In this document: piece after piece, positions 29,640 to 41,746 of the stretch | Position numbering within the stretch: position 1 is the stretch's first letter | Layout: each line of letters opens with the position of its first letter | NCBI GenBank assembly: GCA_947626745.1 | Contig: CANQTF010000003.1 | Location: 62,001-126,000, forward strand | From: an uncultured Lachnospiraceae bacterium | GTDB lineage: Bacteria > Bacillota > Clostridia > Lachnospirales > Lachnospiraceae | Length of the DNA stretch: 64,000 bases | Reading direction: 5' to 3' | Program-made: the position numbers and the translations under genes | The notes under the pieces: model-generated | Databases searched by the model: none | The model's input: the letters and a program-made list of their open reading frames with translations, nothing else | What the model was told of the DNA's origin: nothing

Positions 29640-29880
29640 AATGTATCCACAAAATGTGCATAAGATGTGTATAACTTTGGATATCTCTGTCAAGCATTCT
29701 ATTTTTTATCCAAAAACGGACGATCCAAAACGTTCATAACTTTTTTCAGAGTTATACACATTGATCTGAGGCATCGTCAAAAATATGTAAACTTGTTGAT
29801 AAAAACCGACTTCTGCATGTGGACAACTTATTATTTGAATTTTTAAAATATTTATATTATTATATATGGTAGGGTATTTT
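29640..29880. other. oriC: Chromosomal origin region (oriC): DnaA boxes and AT-rich unwinding tract
   Basis: DnaA boxes: tgtgcataa 29655-29663 (-), tgtgtataa 29666-29674 (-), ttatacaca 29752-29760 (+), tgtggacaa 29818-29826 (-, TTGTCCACA); AT-rich ttattatttgaatttttaaaatatttatattattatatat 29829-29868; between rpmH and dnaA. Confidence 0.9.
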
Positions 29881-29938
29881 CGATGTGATATGCCGCCGTT
29901 ATGAGAGACGGAAATAACTTAGTTCATGAGGTTTCTGT

Positions 29939-31300
29939 ATGGATTCGATCAAGGAAAACTGGAATTTAATCAAGCAGACGCTGCGGAAAGAATATGAGCT
30001 TTCCGACATTTCTTATTCTACATGGATAGAGCCTCTTACCTTCCATGAAGTAAAAGACAATGTCGTCACGATCATGATCCCTTCCGATCAGGCGCATGCT
30101 TTGAATTATATCTCTTCCAAATATAAGATCTTTTTTCAGGTGACGATCGCGGAGATGATGAACCATACTTACGATATCTCCTTTATATTGGAATCCGACG
30201 CGATGAACGAATCGCCCGACGAATTGTCGCCGGCCAAGAAGACGATCTATAACATCAACCACGAAAATGCAAACCTGAATCCAAAATATAAATTCGACAC
30301 CTTTGTGGTGGGCAGCAACAACAAATTTGCGCATTCGGCTTCTCTCGCCGTGGCGGAGTCTCCGGGAAAAGTCTACAATCCGCTGTACATATACGGAGGC
30401 GCGGGTCTGGGCAAAACGCACCTGATCCATTCTATCGGACATTTTATTCTGGAACAGAATCCGAATATGAAGGTCCTGTACGTCACGTCGGAGGTATTTA
30501 CCAACGAGGTGATAGACAGTATCCGAAGCGGTGATGCCACCAAGATGAATAAATTAAGGGAAAAGTACAGAAATGTGGACGTCCTCATGATCGACGACAT
30601 CCAGTTCATCATAGGCAAAGAGAGTACGCAGGAAGAATTTTTTCACACATTCAACACGCTGCATTCCGTGGGAAAACAGATCATACTCTCCTCCGATAAA
30701 CCGCCGAAGGATATGGAGACGTTGGAGGAGAGATTTCGTTCAAGATTCGAGTGGGGACTGATCGCCGACATACAGCCTCCCGACTACGAGACGAGAATGG
30801 CGATCCTGAAAAAGAATGCAGACATATATAATAAGAAGATAGACGATGAAGTATTCCAGTATATCGCCAACAACATCAAATCAAATATCAGAGAACTTGA
30901 GGGAGCTTTTAATAAGATCATCGCTTTCTCTAAATTAAATAAGGTAGATATCAATCTGGCCTACGCGGAAGAAGCCCTGAAAGACGTGATCTATCCTAAC
31001 CAGCCCAAGAAGGTGACCCCCTCTCTTATCATAGACGTGGTGGGAGAGCATTTCGGCGTCGATCCTCAGGATATCACTTCCAAGAAGAAAAACTCCGAAT
31101 TTGTGCTGCCGAGACAGATCGTCATGTATCTTTGCAGGGATATCATCGGTATGTCTCTCACGGATATCGCCAAGTTCCTCGGAAAGAAGGATCACACCAC
31201 AGTTATCCACGGCATCAAGAAGATAACCTCGGAGATAGAGACAGATGAAGATGTGAAAAACAAGATAGATATCATTAAGAAAAAAATAAACCCTTCCTGA
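29939..31300 (+). CDS. dnaA: Chromosomal replication initiator protein DnaA
   Basis: IYGGAGLGKTHLIHSIGHF, GKKDHTTVIHGIKKI C-terminal DNA-binding. Confidence 0.98.
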   Translation: MDSIKENWNLIKQTLRKEYELSDISYSTWIEPLTFHEVKDNVVTIMIPSDQAHALNYISSKYKIFFQVTIAEMMNHTYDISFILESDAMNESPDELSPAKKTIYNINHENANLNPKYKFDTFVVGSNNKFAHSASLAVAESPGKVYNPLYIYGGAGLGKTHLIHSIGHFILEQNPNMKVLYVTSEVFTNEVIDSIRSGDATKMNKLREKYRNVDVLMIDDIQFIIGKESTQEEFFHTFNTLHSVGKQIILSSDKPPKDMETLEERFRSRFEWGLIADIQPPDYETRMAILKKNADIYNKKIDDEVFQYIANNIKSNIRELEGAFNKIIAFSKLNKVDINLAYAEEALKDVIYPNQPKKVTPSLIIDVVGEHFGVDPQDITSKKKNSEFVLPRQIVMYLCRDIIGMSLTDIAKFLGKKDHTTVIHGIKKITSEIETDEDVKNKIDIIKKKINPS

Positions 31301-31497
31301 TATCCACACATTTTTTTCAGGATATTTAAAGTTTTTCACAACTTAATCGTTTTCATTTTTCTTGAAAAATAGTATAATAGATAAGGTTATACACATATCA
31401 ACACCTATTATGATTAAGATTATGAAATACCTTATAAATATATGACCCTGCGGCGGCTCATAAATCATTCACAGGTAAGAAAGGAAGTTATGCACGA
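31300..31497. promoter_or_regulatory. dnaA-dnaN intergenic with additional DnaA-box-like motifs
   Basis: tatccacaca ~31301-31310, ttatacaca 31387-31395 (perfect), ttatgcacg 31488-31496 (one mismatch). Confidence 0.6.
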
Positions 31498-32607
31498 ATG
31501 AAGATCATATGTACGAAATCTAATCTTTTAAGCGGTGTTCAGACTGTTTCTAAAGCTGTTCCGAGCAAGACGACCATGTCTATCTTGGAATGTATCCTCG
31601 TCGATACGAGAAATGGGGAGATCAAGCTGACTGCAAATGATATGGAGCTCGGCATTGAGACGGTGATAGACGGGGAGATCGTCGAGAAAGGCATGATCGC
31701 GCTCGATGCCAAGATCTTTCTGGAGATCGTCAGGAAGCTTCCTGACAACGATATCACCATAGAGACGAACGATTCTTACAAGACGACGATCACCTGTGAG
31801 AAGGCAAAATTCAATATCATAGGCAAATCCGGGGAAGACTTCTCGTTCCTGCCTGAGATCGAGAAGAATGACAGTGTCATCGTTTCGCAGTTTACCCTGA
31901 GAGAAGTCGTCAGACAGACGATATTTTCTATTGCGGACAATGACAATAACAGACTGATGACGGGAGAATTGTTTGAGATAAACAATGACACGCTGAAGGT
32001 AGTATCCCTTGACGGACACCGCATCTCTATCAGGAAGATCGCGCTCAAAAATTCTTATGAGAACAAAAAGGTAGTCGTGCCGGGCAAGACGCTGAGCGAG
32101 ATCAGCAAGATCGTCTCCGGAGATATGGACAAAGACGTCAGCATTTATTTTACGGACAGACATATCCTGTTTGAATTTGACAGAACGATCGTCGTGTCAA
32201 GACTGATCGAGGGAGAGTACTTCAATATCGACCAGATGCTTTCCAGCGATTATGAGACAAAGGTGAAGATCAACAAGAAAGAGCTTCTTGACTGTATCGA
32301 CAGAGCGACCCTTCTTGTGAAGGAGGGTGACAAGAAGCCCGTCATCATCAATATCACGGACGGTTCTATGGAACTTAAGATGAATTCCACGGTGGGAAGC
32401 ATGGACGAAGAGATAGACATCGACAAAGAGGGAAAGGATCTTATGATCGGATTCAATCCTAAATTTTTGATCGATTCTCTCCGCGTGATAGACGATGAGG
32501 AAGTGGATCTCTATATGGTGAATCCGAAAGCGCCCTGCTTTATCCGAAATGCAGAGGAATCTTATATCTATGTGATCCTTCCGGTAAACTTTACGACGGT
32601 AAGCTGA
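31498..32607 (+). CDS. dnaN: DNA polymerase III beta sliding clamp
   Basis: MKIICTKSNLLSGVQTVSKAVPSKTTMSILECILV; position after dnaA. Confidence 0.97.
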   Translation: MKIICTKSNLLSGVQTVSKAVPSKTTMSILECILVDTRNGEIKLTANDMELGIETVIDGEIVEKGMIALDAKIFLEIVRKLPDNDITIETNDSYKTTITCEKAKFNIIGKSGEDFSFLPEIEKNDSVIVSQFTLREVVRQTIFSIADNDNNRLMTGELFEINNDTLKVVSLDGHRISIRKIALKNSYENKKVVVPGKTLSEISKIVSGDMDKDVSIYFTDRHILFEFDRTIVVSRLIEGEYFNIDQMLSSDYETKVKINKKELLDCIDRATLLVKEGDKKPVIINITDGSMELKMNSTVGSMDEEIDIDKEGKDLMIGFNPKFLIDSLRVIDDEEVDLYMVNPKAPCFIRNAEESYIYVILPVNFTTVS

Positions 32608-32615
32608 GTATAGCA

Positions 32616-32834
32616 ATGAAAAATATGGAAATAATACAGATCAGAGATGATCATATCAAGCTTGGTCAGGCATTGAAGCTGGCCGGATTGGCCGATTCGG
32701 GCGTCGATGCCAAGACAGATATTCAAAATGGACTCGTCAAGGTAAACGGCAGAGTGGAGCTGCAGCGCGGCAAGAAGATCTATGCCGGCGATGTGATCGA
32801 ATTTGACAAAAAACTGGTTAAGGTAGAAAACTGA
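32616..32834 (+). CDS. yaaA: S4-domain RNA-binding protein YaaA
   Basis: IKLGQALKLAGLADSGVDAKTDIQNGLVKVNGRVELQRGKKIYAGD; between dnaN and recF. Confidence 0.92.
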   Translation: MKNMEIIQIRDDHIKLGQALKLAGLADSGVDAKTDIQNGLVKVNGRVELQRGKKIYAGDVIEFDKKLVKVEN

Positions 32835-33922
32835 TGATTATAAAATCATTGGAGCTGGCTGATTTCAGAAATTACGATTCTTTACATATCGATTTCAGCA
32901 GTGGGACGAATATTCTATACGGCGACAATGCGCAGGGCAAGACAAATATTTTGGAAGCGATCTACCTGTCCGCTACGACGAAATCCCACAAGGGGAGCAA
33001 GGATAAAGATATCATCAATTTTTACAAGGAAGAATCCCATATCAGGACTTATCTCGAAAAGGACGGGGTCGATATCAGGGTCGATATGCACCTTCGCAAA
33101 AGTAAGTCGAAGGGAATTGCGATAGACGGCCAGAAAATAAAAAAAGCTGCGGAATTACTTGGTTTGTTGAACGTTGTTTTCTTTTCTCCGGAAGACTTGA
33201 GTATCATCAAGAACGGTCCTGCAGAGAGAAGAAGATTCGTAGATATGGAATTGTGTCAGTTAGATCAGTTTTATCTCTATAATCTGAATCACTATAACAG
33301 GATCGTAAATCAGCGCAACAGGCTCCTTAAGGATATGTACTTTAATCCTTCTCTTAGAGATACTTTGAATATATGGGATTCTCAGCTTGTCTCCTTCGGG
33401 AGCAAGATCATAGAGAGAAGAAGGCTGTTTGTGGAGCAGCTCAATGAGATCATCTTTGACATTCATAAAAAATTGTCAGGCGGCAGAGAAAATCTGACGA
33501 TCTGTTATGAGCCTGATGTTACGGTCGAAGATTATGAAAAGGCTCTCATCGCAAACCAAGAACGCGATATCAAGCTGAAGCAGACCGTGACCGGTCCGCA
33601 CAGAGACGATTTTTCCTTTATCGTGGGCGATATCGATATCCGCAAATTCGGTTCTCAGGGGCAGCAGCGCACGGCTGCTCTGTCTCTGAAGCTGTCGGAG
33701 ATCGAGTTGGTCAAGAAGATGACAAACGACAATCCGGTGCTGCTCCTCGACGATGTACTGTCGGAGCTTGACAGCAACAGACAGAATTATCTTCTCAGTA
33801 CGATCGGCGATATCCAGACGATTATCACCTGTACGGGATTAGATGAATTTGTGAATAACCGGTTTGAGATCGACAGGGTTTTTCATATCGACAACGGCAG
33901 GATCATTGACAGAGAAATGTAG
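32834..33922 (+). CDS. recF: DNA replication and repair protein RecF
   Basis: FRNYDSLHIDFSSGTNILYGDNAQGKTNILEAIYL; LLLDDVLSELD. Confidence 0.97.
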   Translation: MIIKSLELADFRNYDSLHIDFSSGTNILYGDNAQGKTNILEAIYLSATTKSHKGSKDKDIINFYKEESHIRTYLEKDGVDIRVDMHLRKSKSKGIAIDGQKIKKAAELLGLLNVVFFSPEDLSIIKNGPAERRRFVDMELCQLDQFYLYNLNHYNRIVNQRNRLLKDMYFNPSLRDTLNIWDSQLVSFGSKIIERRRLFVEQLNEIIFDIHKKLSGGRENLTICYEPDVTVEDYEKALIANQERDIKLKQTVTGPHRDDFSFIVGDIDIRKFGSQGQQRTAALSLKLSEIELVKKMTNDNPVLLLDDVLSELDSNRQNYLLSTIGDIQTIITCTGLDEFVNNRFEIDRVFHIDNGRIIDREM

Positions 33923-33949
33923 GTCTTGAAGAAAGGCGTGGTGAAATAA

Positions 33950-35866
<1,917 letters not shown>

Positions 35867-35941
35867 TGAAAAAATGCCTTGAAATGGGGATAAGTGTGAA
35901 GAATCACATAGTGCGATGATTTTTCAAAATGAGGACGAGTA

Positions 35942-38509
35942 ATGGACGACAAAATATTCGACAAGATTGAGGAAGTAGACCTTAAGAAAAAAATGGAAGA
36001 CTCTTACATTGATTATGCCATGAGCGTTATCGCCGCCCGTGCGCTGCCAGATGTGAGAGACGGATTAAAACCGGTGCAGAGGCGTGTCCTGTATTCCATG
36101 ATAGAGTTAAATAACGGCCCGGACAAGCCGCACAGAAAGAGCGCCCGTATCGTCGGCGATACGATGGGTAAGTATCACCCCCACGGCGACAGCTCGATCT
36201 ACGGGGCTTTGGTCAATATGGCGCAGGAGTGGTCTACCCGTTATCCGCTGGTGGACGGCCACGGCAATTTCGGCTCGGAGGACGGCGACGGCGCTGCGGC
36301 GATGCGTTACACGGAAGCGAGACTGAGCAAGATATCTATGGAGCTTCTCGCCGATATCAATAAGGATACGGTGGATTTCGTTCCCAACTTCGACGATACG
36401 GAGAAAGAGCCTGTGGTGCTTCCCAGCCGCTATCCGAATCTTCTGGTCAACGGCACTTCCGGTATCGCTGTCGGCATGGCTACCAATATCCCGCCCCACA
36501 ATCTGCGTGAGGTGACGAACGCCGTGGTCAAGATCATCGACAACAGGGTGAACGAAGACAGACAGACGGATATCGAAGAGATACTGCGTATCGTCAAAGC
36601 GCCGGATTTTCCGACGGGCGGTATTATTCTCGGAACAAGAGGAGCGGAGGAAGCATACCGCACGGGGCGCGGCAAGGTGCGCGTGCGCGCCGTGACGGAT
36701 ATCGAGACGCTTCCTAACGGCAAGTCCCAGATCATCGTCACAGAGCTTCCCTATATGGTGAACAAGGCGAACCTGATCCTGAAGATCGCCGATCTGGTGA
36801 AAATGAAAAAGATCGACGGCATCACGGATCTCCGCGACGAGACGAACCGCGAAGGTACGCGCATTGTGATCGAACTGCGCAGGGACGCCAACGCCAATGT
36901 AATCCTGAACCAGCTCTACAAACACACGCAGATGCAAGATTCTTTCGGCGTCATCATGCTGGCGCTCGTCAACAATGAGCCGAAGGTCATGAATCTTCTC
37001 GACATGCTTACCTACTACCTGAAGCATCAGGAAGAGGTAGTTACGAGAAGGACGAAGTATGACCTGAACAAAGCCGAGGAGCGGGATCATATTTTACAGG
37101 GTCTGCTCATCGCTCTGGATCATATTGATGAAGTGATCCAAATCATCCGGAACAGCCAGACGACCCAGATCGCAAAAGACAGACTGATGGAGCGCTTTGC
37201 GCTGTCCGACGTACAGGCACAGGCGATCGTAGATATGCGTCTGCGCGCGCTGACAGGTCTGGAAAGAGAAAAGATCGAAAATGAGCATAAAGAGCTGGTG
37301 GCGAAGATCGCAGAACTCAAAGCGATCTTGGCCGATGAGAAGCTGCTCCTCGGTGTCATTAAGGAAGAGATGCTGATGATTGCCGAGAAGTACGGCGACG
37401 ACAGAAGAAGCCAGATCGGTTTCGATGTCTACGACATCAATATGGAAGATCTGATCCCGAGGGAGAATACCGTGATCGCTATGACAAGCCTCGGCTATGT
37501 AAAGCGTATGACCGTGGACAATTTCAGAGCGCAGAACCGCGGCGGCAAGGGCATCAAGGGAATGCAGACGATCGAGGAGGACTATATCGAGGATCTTCTC
37601 ATGACTACGACGCATCACTATCTGATGTTCTTCACGAACTTAGGGCGCGTATACCGGCTGAAGGCTTATGAGATCCCGGAGTCAAGCCGGACATCGAGAG
37701 GTATCGCTATCGTCAATATATTGCAGCTTAGCCCCGGCGAGAAGATATCCGCCATGATCCCGATCAAGGAATACGAGGAAGACAAGAATCTCTTCATGGT
37801 GACAAAAAAGGGTATCGTCAAGAAGACCTCTGTCATGGAGTACAACAATGTGCGCAAAAACGGGCTGATCGCTATCAATCTCCGGGAAGACGATGAACTG
37901 ATCGAGGTCAAGACGACTTCCAACGAGACAGAGATATTCCTCGTAACGAAGCTCGGTATGTGTATCCGCTTCAAGGAGACGGACGTGCGGCCTACGGGAC
38001 GCGCCTCCATGGGCGTGATCGGTATGAACCTGTCCGACGGGGACGAGATCGTAGGCATGCAGCTCGATCATCAGGGCGATTCTCTGCTGATCGTGTCGGA
38101 GAACGGTCTCGGCAAGCGCACTTATCTGAATGAATTTACGGTACAGAAGCGCGGCGGCAAGGGCGTGAAGTGCTATAAGATCACGGAGAAGACAGGTGAT
38201 GTGGTCGGCGTGAAGGCGGTCAATGACGATCATGAGATCATGATGATCACGACGGAAGGCATCATCATACAGCTCCGCATGGAAGATATCTCCACGCTCG
38301 GCAGGATCACGTCCGGCGTCAAGATGATCAATCTGGACAACAACGTAAAGGTTGCGAAGATCGCCAAGGTCCGTGAGAAGATCAGCGACGGCAATCAGGA
38401 ATTTGAGAATATCGAGGACGCGATGGAGGATATTCCCGAGGACGAGAAATATAATCTTCCCGACGACGACGGCAAGGAAGTGACGCTGCCGAAGGAGGAG
38501 GAAGAGTAG
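35942..38509 (+). CDS. gyrA: DNA gyrase subunit A
   Basis: [55 protein letters not shown]. Confidence 0.98.
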   Translation: MDDKIFDKIEEVDLKKKMEDSYIDYAMSVIAARALPDVRDGLKPVQRRVLYSMIELNNGPDKPHRKSARIVGDTMGKYHPHGDSSIYGALVNMAQEWSTRYPLVDGHGNFGSEDGDGAAAMRYTEARLSKISMELLADINKDTVDFVPNFDDTEKEPVVLPSRYPNLLVNGTSGIAVGMATNIPPHNLREVTNAVVKIIDNRVNEDRQTDIEEILRIVKAPDFPTGGIILGTRGAEEAYRTGRGKVRVRAVTDIETLPNGKSQIIVTELPYMVNKANLILKIADLVKMKKIDGITDLRDETNREGTRIVIELRRDANANVILNQLYKHTQMQDSFGVIMLALVNNEPKVMNLLDMLTYYLKHQEEVVTRRTKYDLNKAEERDHILQGLLIALDHIDEVIQIIRNSQTTQIAKDRLMERFALSDVQAQAIVDMRLRALTGLEREKIENEHKELVAKIAELKAILADEKLLLGVIKEEMLMIAEKYGDDRRSQIGFDVYDINMEDLIPRENTVIAMTSLGYVKRMTVDNFRAQNRGGKGIKGMQTIEEDYIEDLLMTTTHHYLMFFTNLGRVYRLKAYEIPESSRTSRGIAIVNILQLSPGEKISAMIPIKEYEEDKNLFMVTKKGIVKKTSVMEYNNVRKNGLIAINLREDDELIEVKTTSNETEIFLVTKLGMCIRFKETDVRPTGRASMGVIGMNLSDGDEIVGMQLDHQGDSLLIVSENGLGKRTYLNEFTVQKRGGKGVKCYKITEKTGDVVGVKAVNDDHEIMMITTEGIIIQLRMEDISTLGRITSGVKMINLDNNVKVAKIAKVREKISDGNQEFENIEDAMEDIPEDEKYNLPDDDGKEVTLPKEEEE

Positions 38510-38519
38510 ATGATCTTTT

Positions 38520-38553
38520 TAGGCCGAAACCGTGAAAGGTTCCGGCCTTTTTT
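38520..38553 (+). terminator. Intrinsic terminator after gyrA
   Basis: AGGCCGaAACCGTGAAAGGTTCCGGCCTTTTTT. Confidence 0.85.
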
Positions 38554-38680
38554 GACAGAATACAAGTATTTCTACAAGCGCTCCGGCTAAGGCCATAAGT
38601 TTGCAAAAGAACACTCAGCCCCTGATGGGTTATACCAGACAGGGGTTTCCTTTCATAAGTCAAGACCTGAAACGAGGATA

Positions 38681-39343
38681 ATGATGAATAGAAAAAAAAT
38701 AATTATAGTCCTAGGGATGATGACAATATTCTTGGTTGCAGGAATTTTATCTATTGCTTTCCAAAAACAATATAGAATAAATCAGGCGATTAGGATATAT
38801 CAAGAGTTTATAGATGGCAACCGGACGGCAGACGAGGAGGACATAAAGAAGATTTCAACACCAACAGGAGAACCAGAAAGACGGGTTGAGACAAAATATG
38901 CTATGGTGGATGTAACTGGGGATGGAATCCCTGAATTACATGTATACGGTGCAAGAAGCGAATATTGGATTTTTACTGTTAAAGGAGATGAACTGTGTTA
39001 TTTCACAGGATTTAATAGCTATATGAGTGAGTATCATCTGCTGGAAAACGGGGCATTTCTCTTCAAAGAGAATGACAGATTCGAAAATTATGGTGAGTAT
39101 TATGAATATTTTGAACTGGACGCGTCGGGTGAACCTATAAATGAGGTGAAGTTTTCGTGGGTCAGTAGAGATACCGACTACTGGACATATCAGGAAAAAG
39201 ATATATATGAGTTTGATGGACAGATATGTACATATGAGGAATGGTATGCCTTGACACGGAAATATCTGCGAACTACGGTAACGGGTGATGAAGAGGTACG
39301 GAACGAAGTGGAATGGACGAGATATTGTACATTCAAACATTAG
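38681..39343 (+). CDS. Membrane-anchored hypothetical protein
   Basis: N-terminal TM then DVTGDGIPELHVYG (EF-hand/FG-GAP-like loop). Confidence 0.7.
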   Translation: MMNRKKIIIVLGMMTIFLVAGILSIAFQKQYRINQAIRIYQEFIDGNRTADEEDIKKISTPTGEPERRVETKYAMVDVTGDGIPELHVYGARSEYWIFTVKGDELCYFTGFNSYMSEYHLLENGAFLFKENDRFENYGEYYEYFELDASGEPINEVKFSWVSRDTDYWTYQEKDIYEFDGQICTYEEWYALTRKYLRTTVTGDEEVRNEVEWTRYCTFKH

Positions 39344-39383
39344 AATATGGGAAAAAGTTCATTTTACATAGGAGATGAATTTA

Positions 39384-39443
39384 ATGGCAAAGGTATTTCA
39401 TGTGACCGTTGAGGACTTGTTGGAATTTAATACACTTGACTGA
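39384..39443 (+). pseudogene. Possible remnant of an XRE-type HTH regulator (C-terminal end of HTH domain)
   Basis: MAKVFHVTVEDLLEFNTLD* resembles the LAKxFxVTVDDLL end of HTH_3 domains. Confidence 0.35.
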
Positions 39444-39503
39444 TTTTTAAAAAATGACTAAAATAAGATTGAATCGTATAATAGTCATTTTTGGAGATAT
39501 GTC

Positions 39504-40727
39504 ATGACTTACATTAAAAGAGATCTTGAAGATAAGATTTTATCATTGTCCAAAGAATATTCCTGTCTGTTGATCACCGGGCCAAGACAAGTCGGAAAAA
39601 CAACAGTTTTACGCCGATTAATGACACTGGAACGCACATATGTTACGCTGGATGATCTGGAAGAGCGGCGTATGGCCAAGAACGATCCGGCATTGTTTTT
39701 ACAGATGCATGATACGCCGATCCTGATCGACGAGGTGCAGTATGCGCCGGAATTATTTTCCTATATTAAGATTGCTGTCGATAACGGTGCGGCGCCGGGT
39801 TCTTTTTGGCTGACGGGCTCGCAGGTATTCAAAATGATGGAGCTGGCACAAGAATCATTGGCCGGACGTGTGGCGATCCTCCATATGTCCGCTTTGTCCC
39901 AGCATGAAATATACGGCAGCGGGGAGAATATGCCGTTTGTCATTGATTTGGACGCACTGAAAAAAAGAAAGCAGATCAGTACGCCCGCAGATATGAATGC
40001 CATATATCAACGGATCTGGTCAGGCTCTCTGCCCGGACATATCAGCGGAAAATATACGGATCACAACGTATTTTATTCCAGTTATCTGCAGACTTATATC
40101 GATCGGGATGTGAGCGATCTTGCAGCGCTTACGGATAAGCTGCAGTTTCAGGATTTTATCCGCACAGCGGCTTGTCGTATCGGCCAGATGTTAAATATCC
40201 ATGATATTGCGAGGGATGTCGGCGTTTCCGATGATACGGCAAAGCGCTGGCTTCAGATTCTGGAAAAGTCCGATATTATTTTCTATCTGCGTCCGTATTC
40301 CAATAATCTGTTGAAGCGGACCATAAAAACGCCCAAGCTGTACTTTTTCGATACCGGATTGGCAGCATATCTGACGCATTATGTTTCTCCTGAGATCTTA
40401 CAGAACGGTGCGCTGAGCGGTGCGATTTTGGAAAACTATGTGGTTTCGGAAATCATCAAAACCTATCACAATGCGGCACAGGATTGTCTGCTCTGGTATT
40501 ATCGTGACAAGAACAACCGAGAGATCGATATGATCATGGAGAGCAACGGCAAGCTGCATCCGTTGGAGATCAAACGTTCCGTGAATCCCGGAAGCGAACC
40601 GATCAGCGCTTTTTCTGTTCTGGATAAAGGCGCTGTGCCAAGAGGAAAAGGTGCGGTTTTATGCATGAGACCGGAGCTTTCTGCAATCGATCCGGATCAC
40701 TATATCGTACCGGTATGGACGATCTGA
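39504..40727 (+). CDS. ATP-binding protein with DUF4143-type C-terminal domain
   Basis: LLITGPRQVGKTTVLRRL Walker A, PILIDEVQYAPELFSYIK, GVSDDTAKRWLQILEKSDIIFYLRPY. Confidence 0.92.
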   Translation: MTYIKRDLEDKILSLSKEYSCLLITGPRQVGKTTVLRRLMTLERTYVTLDDLEERRMAKNDPALFLQMHDTPILIDEVQYAPELFSYIKIAVDNGAAPGSFWLTGSQVFKMMELAQESLAGRVAILHMSALSQHEIYGSGENMPFVIDLDALKKRKQISTPADMNAIYQRIWSGSLPGHISGKYTDHNVFYSSYLQTYIDRDVSDLAALTDKLQFQDFIRTAACRIGQMLNIHDIARDVGVSDDTAKRWLQILEKSDIIFYLRPYSNNLLKRTIKTPKLYFFDTGLAAYLTHYVSPEILQNGALSGAILENYVVSEIIKTYHNAAQDCLLWYYRDKNNREIDMIMESNGKLHPLEIKRSVNPGSEPISAFSVLDKGAVPRGKGAVLCMRPELSAIDPDHYIVPVWTI

Positions 40728-40739
40728 GTTCCCGAAATC

Positions 40740-40768
40740 TTGACAACCCTTTTCCTGTGCGCTATGAT
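40740..40768 (+). promoter_or_regulatory. SigmaA-type promoter for the YoaK-like gene
   Basis: TTGACA-17 nt-TATGAT. Confidence 0.6.
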
Positions 40769-40812
40769 AATTCCGCAAGTTCTGTATTCTGTGCTGTTTT
40801 AGGAGGATCACA

Positions 40813-41526
40813 ATGGACAGCGAACCGCATCAGCATCCGTACCTGACATGTGAGCGGTATTTTATCTTTGAACTGCTTATTATGGCGGCGGGGATGCTCG
40901 GCGCCTATACGCTCAGTCTGCGGGGAGGGGTCTTTTGCAACGCGCAGACAGCCAATGTGGTACTTATGGCGGTGGCTTTCGGACAGGGTAATTTTAAACA
41001 GGGACTCTACTATCTGATCCCCATATCCGCGTACACCGGTGGAGCGTTATTGTCCGAATTTCTGCCCAAAAAGGTGAGGCATATCCACTTTTTGCGCTGG
41101 GATACCTACCTGATCGGATTTGAAATGATCGTCATTTTCGGGATCGGCTGGCTGCCGTTAAGCTATCCTCCGCAGATCGCGCAGGTTTTGATAAATTTTA
41201 TCTGCTCGATGCAGTACAATACATTTCGCCAGGCGGAGGGTATCCCCATGGCGACAACGTTTGTGACGAATCACATCAGGCAGTTCGGGATCGGGATCGC
41301 GGAGGTGTTGAAGAAGAAGGATCTTAAAGTTTTTGGCCGTGCTATGAAGCATTGCAGGATGATTCTTTTCTTCTTTGGCGGCGGCGTTATCATGGCGTTC
41401 GTCTGTACGTCCATGAAGGCGTGTTCGATCTGGCTTGCGCTGCTTCCCATGCTGGCCGCCTTTGTATTTCTTGCTCGCGCCGATCTGTCGAATGAAGATA
41501 TTGAACAGAAACCGCACGGCCATTGA
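40813..41526 (+). CDS. YoaK/DUF1275-like membrane protein
   Basis: GAYTLSLRGGVFCNAQTANVVLMAVAFG; multi-TM. Confidence 0.85.
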   Translation: MDSEPHQHPYLTCERYFIFELLIMAAGMLGAYTLSLRGGVFCNAQTANVVLMAVAFGQGNFKQGLYYLIPISAYTGGALLSEFLPKKVRHIHFLRWDTYLIGFEMIVIFGIGWLPLSYPPQIAQVLINFICSMQYNTFRQAEGIPMATTFVTNHIRQFGIGIAEVLKKKDLKVFGRAMKHCRMILFFFGGGVIMAFVCTSMKACSIWLALLPMLAAFVFLARADLSNEDIEQKPHGH

Positions 41527-41746
41527 AAGTATACAGAACCGGAGACAGGTATTCATCATGCACTTGAACAGAGGGCTGGCGAATACCTTTTTTGACGTCA
41601 AACGCACTGTTTGCACGGTATGCAACCCGGACTTTACATGAAAAAACCAAAAAGCAACAGGAAATTTATAGCCTTTACATGTGTGTGCGGTTATGATAAA
41701 AGCATCATTTGACTGCGCAGGAAATACAAAAGGAGGTTATCTTTTC

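Noticed and set aside
36107-37090. 327-aa minus ORF (and other minus ORFs) within gyrA/gyrB
   Set aside because: Antisense shadows of unambiguous gyrase genes.
39504-40727. DUF4143 ATPase as a defence system
   Set aside because: Widespread stand-alone AAA family in bacteria; no partner effector or defence context, so not claimed beyond the promoter palindrome.
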